From the NCBI RefSeq assembly GCF_900113335.1, contig NZ_FOOX01000013.1, positions 111,541 to 175,540 on the forward strand: a stretch of 64,000 nucleotides of DNA. Direction: 5' to 3'. Under the pieces are notes generated by a model. The model was not told where the DNA came from and searched no databases. It worked only from the letters and a program-made list of their open reading frames with translations. Positions 60,793-64,000 of this stretch are shown in pieces (position 1 is the first letter of the stretch; each line of letters begins with the position of its first letter). A program made the position numbers and the translations under genes. Source of the DNA: Desulfotruncus arcticus DSM 17038 (GTDB lineage: Bacteria; Bacillota; Desulfotomaculia; Desulfotomaculales; Desulfallaceae).

Positions 60793-61797
60793 ATGAATAA
60801 AAGCGTAATCTCTTATGGGGTGTATCTGCCTTATCTAAGGATTAAGCGGGATGAATACATCAGTGCCCTGGGCAGCTGCAGTGCCGCGTTCAAAGAAAAA
60901 GCGGTAATGGATGTAGATGAAGATATAATTACCATGGCCATTGAAGCAGCCAGAGACGCTATGGCCGGCCTTGATCCCGCGCAAATTGGCGCCTTATCAC
61001 TGGCCTCGGCCAATTTTCCTTACTCGGAAAAAATAATGGCGGGAACAGTCATTGAAGCGCTGGGCCTTAACAATAACATATTGACCTGCCAGCACGGCAA
61101 TTCAACCCTGGCGGGCACCGAAGCCTTTTTATCGGCTATGGGGATGCTGGATCAAACCGAACAAAAATATGCCCTGGTAATCGTTGCCGATGCTCCAGTG
61201 GCGGCTGCCGCCGTAGATCTGGAGCACGGGTTCGGCGCAGGCGCGTGCGCCTTTGTTTTGGCCAAAGACGAGCCGGGTCTGGAGCTTGAGGGCGTATATG
61301 CGCAGGCCGGGGAAGCGATGGGACTTCGCTACAGGCTGCCCGGTGAAACAGGAGTCAGGGATATTGGCGTAAAAACTTATGCCAACCAGGTCTACAATGA
61401 AATCATTAAAGGGGCGGCACAGGGACTGCTGCAGAAAATGCAATTAGCCCCCAATGATTACAGTCACGTGGTGCTGCACCAAAACGACGCTAAAACCGCT
61501 GCCGCCCTGGCTAAGAAAATGGGTTTTGGCGAAGAACAGCTCAATTATGGCCAAGTGTTCAGCCTGGTGGGCGATACCGGAGCATGCTCAGCCATGTTGG
61601 GTTTATGCAATGTTTTGGACCATGCCCGCAGCGGCGAAAGAATCATGATCTGCTCATACGGGTCCGGCGCGGGGAGCCACGCCATCAGTTTTAAACTATC
61701 CGGCGCTTGTAAAAATACCAGGCCGGTAAAGAGCTTATTGGAAAATAAAAAATATATCAGTTATATCTATTACCTTAAGCTTAAAAGATGTATCTGA
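60793..61797 (+). CDS. HMG-CoA synthase / KAS III-like protein
   Basis: A 334-residue condensing-enzyme-like protein of the hydroxymethylglutaryl-CoA synthase type (SYGVYLPYLRIKRDEY at the start). Its possible nucleophile is the Cys in LTCQHGNSTLAGTEAF at residue 99, with a His in VVLHQNDAKTA and the GDTGACSAMLGL loop. The Cys context is not the usual ACYG of true HMG-CoA synthase, so substrate and even reaction are uncertain. It overlaps or abuts the thiolase stop and is followed by the DUF35 gene, so the three products likely act together. Confidence 0.85.
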   Translation: MNKSVISYGVYLPYLRIKRDEYISALGSCSAAFKEKAVMDVDEDIITMAIEAARDAMAGLDPAQIGALSLASANFPYSEKIMAGTVIEALGLNNNILTCQHGNSTLAGTEAFLSAMGMLDQTEQKYALVIVADAPVAAAAVDLEHGFGAGACAFVLAKDEPGLELEGVYAQAGEAMGLRYRLPGETGVRDIGVKTYANQVYNEIIKGAAQGLLQKMQLAPNDYSHVVLHQNDAKTAAALAKKMGFGEEQLNYGQVFSLVGDTGACSAMLGLCNVLDHARSGERIMICSYGSGAGSHAISFKLSGACKNTRPVKSLLENKKYISYIYYLKLKRCI

Positions 61798-61812
61798 GGC
61801 AGGTGATAAAAA

Positions 61813-62238
61813 ATGGGCGCTCATATATCCATTCCCATGTATCAAAGGGCGGTTGCCCAGCGTTACAGACTGGCCGGGCAAAAATGCAAAAAATGCGGTA
61901 AAATCAATTTTCCGCCCAAAGCTGTTTGTAAATACTGCCAGGCGAGCAACGAGTTTGAATACGTACAGCTCAGCGGTAAAGGAACGGTTTATTCAAATAC
62001 GGTAATAGCCGGAGGGGGTGCCCCGCCGGAATTTGCGGAAGAAGCCAAATGCAAAGGCAGTTACCCGGTAGCAATAGTAGAGCTGGAAGAGGGACCCCGG
62101 GTTATCGCCCAGCTGGTCAACCCGCCCGAGGAAGGTTATGCTATCGGCATGCCGGTGGAGGTTGTTTTTAGAAAAATATATGAGGAAGAGGGAGTCATTC
62201 GTTACGGATTCAAATTCCGAGTGGCCACTCAACCTTAA
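61813..62238 (+). CDS. DUF35 zinc-ribbon/OB-fold protein
   Basis: A 141-residue acyl-CoA-associated scaffold protein: N-terminal rubredoxin-like zinc ribbon (CKKCGKINFPPKAVCKYC, four Cys) and C-terminal OB fold (GKGTVYSNTVIAGGG, YPVAIVELEEGPRVIAQLVN). In archaea DUF35 bridges thiolase and HMG-CoA synthase and channels the CoA intermediate; in toluene degradation BbsA has the same fold. AGGTGAT precedes the ATG. Its stop codon lies directly before, and in frame with, the etfA piece. Confidence 0.92.
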   Translation: MGAHISIPMYQRAVAQRYRLAGQKCKKCGKINFPPKAVCKYCQASNEFEYVQLSGKGTVYSNTVIAGGGAPPEFAEEAKCKGSYPVAIVELEEGPRVIAQLVNPPEEGYAIGMPVEVVFRKIYEEEGVIRYGFKFRVATQP

Positions 62239-62607
62239 ATTTCCGACGTTATTGTCAGCGACGGCCGGGGTATGAATGGTCCGGAAAACTTTAAATTATT
62301 AGAGGAACTTGCCGACGTGCTCGGCGCAGCCGTGGGCGCCTCCCGCGCCGCGGTGAATGCCGGCTGGGTATCCCACAGCTTCCAAGTAGGCCAAACCGGT
62401 AAAACAGTATCACCCGTATTATATATTGCCTGCGGTATTTCCGGTGCCATTCAACACCTGGCCGGTATGAGTTCAGCCAAATGCATCGTAGCCATCAACA
62501 AGGATGAAGAAGCCAACATCTTTAAAGTTGCCGATTATGGCATAGTTGGAGATTTATTCGAAGTTGTTCCGGTGCTGACTGAAGAGTTAAAGAAAATCAT
62601 AGCTTAA
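62239..62607 (+). pseudogene. C-terminal fragment of electron transfer flavoprotein alpha subunit
   Basis: Directly after the DUF35 stop, the same frame reads [20 protein letters not shown], then [40 protein letters not shown] and the end of EtfA. This is the FAD-binding C-terminal domain (about 120 residues) of EtfA. The N-terminal about 200 residues are missing and there is no ribosome site. etfB is absent. Most likely the end point of a deletion between the DUF35 gene and an etfBA pair. Confidence 0.88.
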
Positions 62608-62664
62608 TTTTTAATCTTTGACATATTGTTTTTACCGCATAACATGTGGTTAATTCCCCTTCTG

Positions 62665-62697
62665 CCCTGCAAATAAGTTTTGCAGGGTATTTTTTTG
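62665..62697 (+). terminator. Terminator of the fatty-acid operon
   Basis: CCCTGCAAA/TTTTGCAGGG stem with a four-base loop, followed by a run of seven T. Confidence 0.9.
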
Positions 62698-62890
62698 TTA
62701 TGGGGTAATAGTTTGCCTACCAGTAGATGAGAATTTGCTGATGCATAAGGCATTTTTATCTTGCAACATTGTGGAAAAATTTACATATGAGGAGGAAAAA
62801 ACCGACCTCTGTGGAAATTACTACATAATTATTGACATTAGGTATTGGGGATAGCAGGTTAAAAATCCCTACAATAATCCCTAGCCCCAT

Positions 62891-62925
62891 ATGGCTACAC
62901 CAACCAGGAACGGCTGCAGCCTGAC
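62891..62925. repeat. Repeat unit, copy 1 (CCAACCAGGAACGGCTG)
   Basis: ATGGCTACACCAACCAGGAA then CGGCTGCAGCCTGAC. A related unit lies at 63611-63645 (GGTTACCCTAACCAGGAGCG, then GTTGAAGTCGGAT). The lipoprotein gene lies between them. Confidence 0.45.
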
Positions 62926-62951
62926 GTTGATAGGGTGAGGTTATCATAAAA

Positions 62952-63503
62952 ATGATTAGGAGAGTGATTATAATTTTAAAAAGGTTATTATTAATTACCA
63001 TAATATTAAGTTTGTTTGCTATTAACACAGGATGTGGAACAAATGATGATAGTAATCAAGACGCAAAAAATACATCGCAAGAAAAGTTATTAACTGATGC
63101 AGAAATTAAGGATATTATCTACCATTCAGAGAAAACAGCCGTAGATATTCTTAACTTGGCTATTAAAGAAAGAATGGAAGGTATAGAAAAGCCTCCTTTT
63201 GAAAGCGTAAAGTTAAAATTGATTGAGCATTATTCAACGGAGATCGTTACTAAACTTGGGGTGTTTTATGAAAGTAATTGCGAAGGGTGGAGTAATTTAG
63301 CTGCCATATTTCCATTTTACGAGCGCGAAAAACTGGACGAAAAAGACATCACTTTTGAAGTAATTGAGAGAGGCAAAGATAAGATAATAGTTTTTCTGCG
63401 TGATCCTTCAGACGTGATGCAAATGGAACTTGGTCAGCCCTATGAATCAACTTATATATTAGAAAACATAAATGGTACCTGGATAATTACGGAACAAAAA
63501 TAA
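62952..63503 (+). CDS. Small lipoprotein of unknown function
   Basis: A 183-residue protein with a signal peptide (LKRLLLITIILSLFAIN) and lipobox NTGC near residue 28, then a charged linker and a mixed domain ending YILENINGTWIITEQK, which recalls small secreted domains of the NTF2/DUF4878 kind. AT-rich codons unlike the operon suggest recent gain. The start could also be the GTG at 62964. No function can be assigned. Confidence 0.7.
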   Translation: MIRRVIIILKRLLLITIILSLFAINTGCGTNDDSNQDAKNTSQEKLLTDAEIKDIIYHSEKTAVDILNLAIKERMEGIEKPPFESVKLKLIEHYSTEIVTKLGVFYESNCEGWSNLAAIFPFYEREKLDEKDITFEVIERGKDKIIVFLRDPSDVMQMELGQPYESTYILENINGTWIITEQK

Positions 63504-63721
63504 AAAACAACTTCTCGGATGCAAAAATTTAAACCCTAAGAGTATGTGTAGGAGAAAATTATTAAGGGGGGTTAGACCATCACAAGGACTTTAACGCCTT
63601 GACTCCGTGTGGTTACCCTAACCAGGAGCGGTTGAAGTCGGATCTATTTAGCCCCTTTATGAGAATTGAGTCTTGTCCCCTGATGGTATAAACTAAAATT
63701 AACGGGAAGGGGATAAGCAGC
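63504..63721. other. Intergenic region before the IS3 element
   Basis: Contains repeat unit copy 2 (63611-63645), then sequence from about 63657 (TTTATGAGAATTGAGTCTTG) that may be the left end of the IS3-family element. The exact end cannot be fixed without the right end. Confidence 0.45.
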
Positions 63722-64000
63722 ATGAAAGGAAAAAGATACCCAAAAGAATATAAGGACCAATTAATTAAGGAAGCATTAGAAATCGGCAACGTTGTACAAG
63801 TAGCTAAACGCAATGAAATTAACGTTAAAACACTATACCGCTGGATCAGCGAGTCTAACCATAAAGCATGGCAGAATACCAAAAGTGATGCTAAGAAAAT
63901 GGGCGTTTACGTGCCATCGCATCAGGAATTTAAACAGTTAGAGAAAGAAAACGATAAACTTAAAAAAATCCTTGGTGAAAAAGACCTTGAAATAGCTGTA
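63722..64000 (+). mobile_element. IS3-family transposase OrfA (partial, runs off window)
   Basis: An open frame of 93 codons from ATG 63722 (GGAAGGGGATAAG upstream) to the window edge. The product is the IS3-type OrfA: HTH_Tnp_1 domain (YPKEYKDQLIKEALEIGNV, VKTLYRWI) and a leucine-zipper-like region (FKQLEKENDKLKKILGEKDL) at the end. OrfB would follow outside the window. Confidence 0.92.

Larger units (their letters stand above)
62608..62951. other. Intergenic region at the end of the operon
   Basis: Holds the operon terminator (62665-62697) and a 35-base unit at 62891-62925 related to 63611-63645. No gene was seen. Confidence 0.5.

Noticed and set aside
1..64000. CRISPR arrays, tRNA and rRNA genes
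   Set aside because: No regularly spaced repeats, no tRNA cloverleaf with CCA or GTTC loop, and no rRNA signature were noticed while reading. A covariance-model scan was not possible.

Overview
The window looks like the chromosome of an anaerobic, endospore-forming Firmicute of the Desulfotomaculum/Pelotomaculum (Peptococcaceae-like) type. This is inferred from the gene order spoVG-glmU-prs-ctc-pth-fin-mfd-spoVT-mazG-rqcP-yabP-yabQ-divIC-yabR-spoIIE-tilS-ftsH, which matches the Bacillus order with clade-specific insertions. Formate-tetrahydrofolate ligase, a syntroph-like beta-oxidation operon, frequent TTG/GTG starts with strong GGAGG sites, and intergenic palindromic repeats fit the same picture. 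No rRNA, tRNA or CRISPR array was seen.

Region 1 (1-29.8 kb) is a conserved core on the + strand. It covers cell-wall precursor and PRPP synthesis, translation (bL25, Pth, RqcP, TilS), repair (Mfd), secretion folding (PrsA), division (DivIC), proteolysis (FtsH) and sporulation (SpoVG, Fin, SpoVT, SpoIIR, SpoIIE, YabP, YabQ, a SpoIID-like protein). Promoter-like sequences for sigma-H, sigma-G, sigma-E, sigma-F and a Spo0A-type box sit in front of the expected sporulation genes. Minus-strand insertions are a PRC-barrel protein, a membrane-free MCP-like protein and spoIIR.

Region 2 (30-40.7 kb) is an accessory zone with much decay: a frameshifted gamma-carbonic anhydrase, a CBS protein, a flavin-reductase-like protein, two AraC regulators, a transglutaminase-like protein, an Ig-domain scrap, a histidine kinase cut at its H box, an ABC transporter with an internal deletion, an IS66 scrap, and a HEAT/TfoX-C/DUF3788 group preceded by a decayed DUF3795-like start. 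Region 3 (40.9-43.5 kb) is a compact HD-folP-folB-folK operon.

Region 4 (43.5-62.6 kb) is the most interesting. A 12-TM-type transporter, a soluble MCP-like protein, a PrpR-type sigma-54 activator and a ten-gene fatty-acid/CoA operon are arranged in one direction. Three sequences matching the -24/-12 sigma-54 consensus with exact 10-bp GG-GC spacing lie before the transporter, before the MCP-like gene and before the operon, and each has a dyad upstream. A decayed island (serine recombinase, methyltransferase, CD3324-type protein, RsgA-like scrap) now separates regulator and operon. The operon encodes two acyl-CoA dehydrogenases, a CoA-transferase, 3-hydroxyacyl-CoA dehydrogenase, enoyl-CoA hydratase, two thiolases, and a trio of SCP-x-like thiolase, HMG-CoA-synthase-like protein and DUF35 zinc-ribbon/OB protein. 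It ends in a truncated etfA.

Region 5 (62.7-64 kb) holds a small lipoprotein gene between two related repeats, and the left part of an IS3-family element that runs off the window.
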